The notes beneath the pieces are model-generated. The model saw only the letters and a program-made list of their open reading frames with translations, was not told where the DNA came from and ran no database searches. A stretch of 64,000 nucleotides of DNA from Fulvimarina sp. (GTDB lineage: Bacteria; Pseudomonadota; Alphaproteobacteria; Rhizobiales; Rhizobiaceae): positions 38,281 through 102,280 of the forward strand of contig PACL01000062.1 in NCBI GenBank assembly GCA_002700095.1. Direction: 5' to 3'. Shown piece after piece: positions 63,740 through 64,000 of the stretch. Numbering within the stretch: the stretch's first letter is position 1; each line of letters opens with the position of its first letter. The translations under genes were made by a program, and so were the position numbers.

Positions 63740-64000
63740 ATGGATCTCGGATTGAAGGGCAAGCTCGCGGTCATCACCGGCGGCTCGGTCGGCATCGGGC
63801 TGGCGGTGGCCGAAGGGCTGGCGGCGGAGGGCGCCGATCTCGTCCTCGCCGCGCGCGGCAGGGAGCGCGTCGAGGCGGAGGCTGCCCGCATTGCCGAGGC
63901 ACATGGCGTGCGTGCCGTCGGCGTTTCGGCGGACGTCGCGGGTGTCGAGGGTACCGAGGCGGTGATCGCGGCGGCCCGGCTGATGGGCGGCACGGACATC
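63740..64000 (+). CDS. Short-chain dehydrogenase/reductase (C-terminus cut by window edge)
   Basis: The first 87 residues are visible. The cofactor motif GKLAVITGGSVGIGLAVAEGLAAEGADLVLAARG (TGxxxGxG) and GVSADVAGVEG mark a classical SDR; the Ala-Arg-Gly after the second strand favours NADP(H). The catalytic YxxxK lies beyond the window. The ATG at 63740 has GGGAGGAG at 63724-63731. Substrate unknown. Confidence 0.9.
   Translation, partial: MDLGLKGKLAVITGGSVGIGLAVAEGLAAEGADLVLAARGRERVEAEAARIAEAHGVRAVGVSADVAGVEGTEAVIAAARLMGGTDI

Overview
This window is chromosome-like DNA from a GC-rich alphaproteobacterium, most likely of the Hyphomicrobiales (rhizobial order). The pointers are an Omp10-type lipoprotein of the Brucella kind, homospermidine synthase, a periplasmic glucan (OpgG/OpgD) protein, a SahR-type ArsR/methyltransferase regulator in front of metF, PutA without an N-terminal DNA-binding domain, and small RNAs carrying anti-Shine-Dalgarno loops. 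An Aurantimonadaceae-like genus would fit, but that is only an impression. I see no phage, transposase, integrase, CRISPR array, rRNA or intact tRNA.

Region by region. 0-10.4 kb: an SPFH/stomatin-like protein (cut by the left edge), a coupled pair made of an F420-hydrogenase-beta/BciB-like iron-sulfur protein and a membrane alpha/beta hydrolase, ferrochelatase, Omp10, homospermidine synthase, class I fructose-bisphosphate aldolase, a periplasmic thioredoxin-like protein and a DUF533 protein. 10.5-17.7 kb: a DUF1349 gene broken by one stop codon, putA, a three-hairpin small RNA, fhs (formate-THF ligase) and an ABC ATPase immediately after it. 17.7-21 kb: an accessory-looking stretch with an AraC regulator and two secreted proteins. 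21-25.2 kb: permease and binding protein of a ferric-iron/phosphonate-type ABC importer on the minus strand, whose ATPase is probably the gene at 16.6 kb, then a FAD-dependent oxidoreductase. 25.5-28 kb: OpgG/D and a DUF2147 protein.

28-41.4 kb is a coherent catabolic locus. A minus-strand run (peptide-binding protein, two permeases, a fused two-domain ATPase, MlrC-family peptidase, two M20 peptidases, an amidase) is divergent from an IclR regulator and a gamma-glutamyltransferase without a signal peptide. I infer import and intracellular breakdown of gamma-glutamyl or other small peptides and amides. A second anti-Shine-Dalgarno RNA follows at 41.46 kb. 41.6-44.9 kb: DUF2293, TrmO, SahR-metF (methionine/SAH cycle) and a 28-residue membrane microprotein.

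45-64 kb: a second amidase, an ornithine-type decarboxylase (which could supply putrescine to homospermidine synthase), a trypsin-fold protease with a small downstream partner, DUF4112, a CPA2 antiporter, an overlapping alpha/beta-hydrolase and cytochrome P450 pair followed by a B12-binding radical SAM enzyme, a dicarboxylate/amino-acid symporter, an MscS channel, YitT, a ligase-associated exonuclease without its ligase, a MarR-GNAT pair behind a clear palindromic operator, and an SDR cut by the right edge.

The most unusual observations are the two intergenic RNAs whose hairpin loops all show CCTCC-type anti-Shine-Dalgarno motifs, the protease and prodomain-like partner, and the split ABC transporter that one inversion would reunite.
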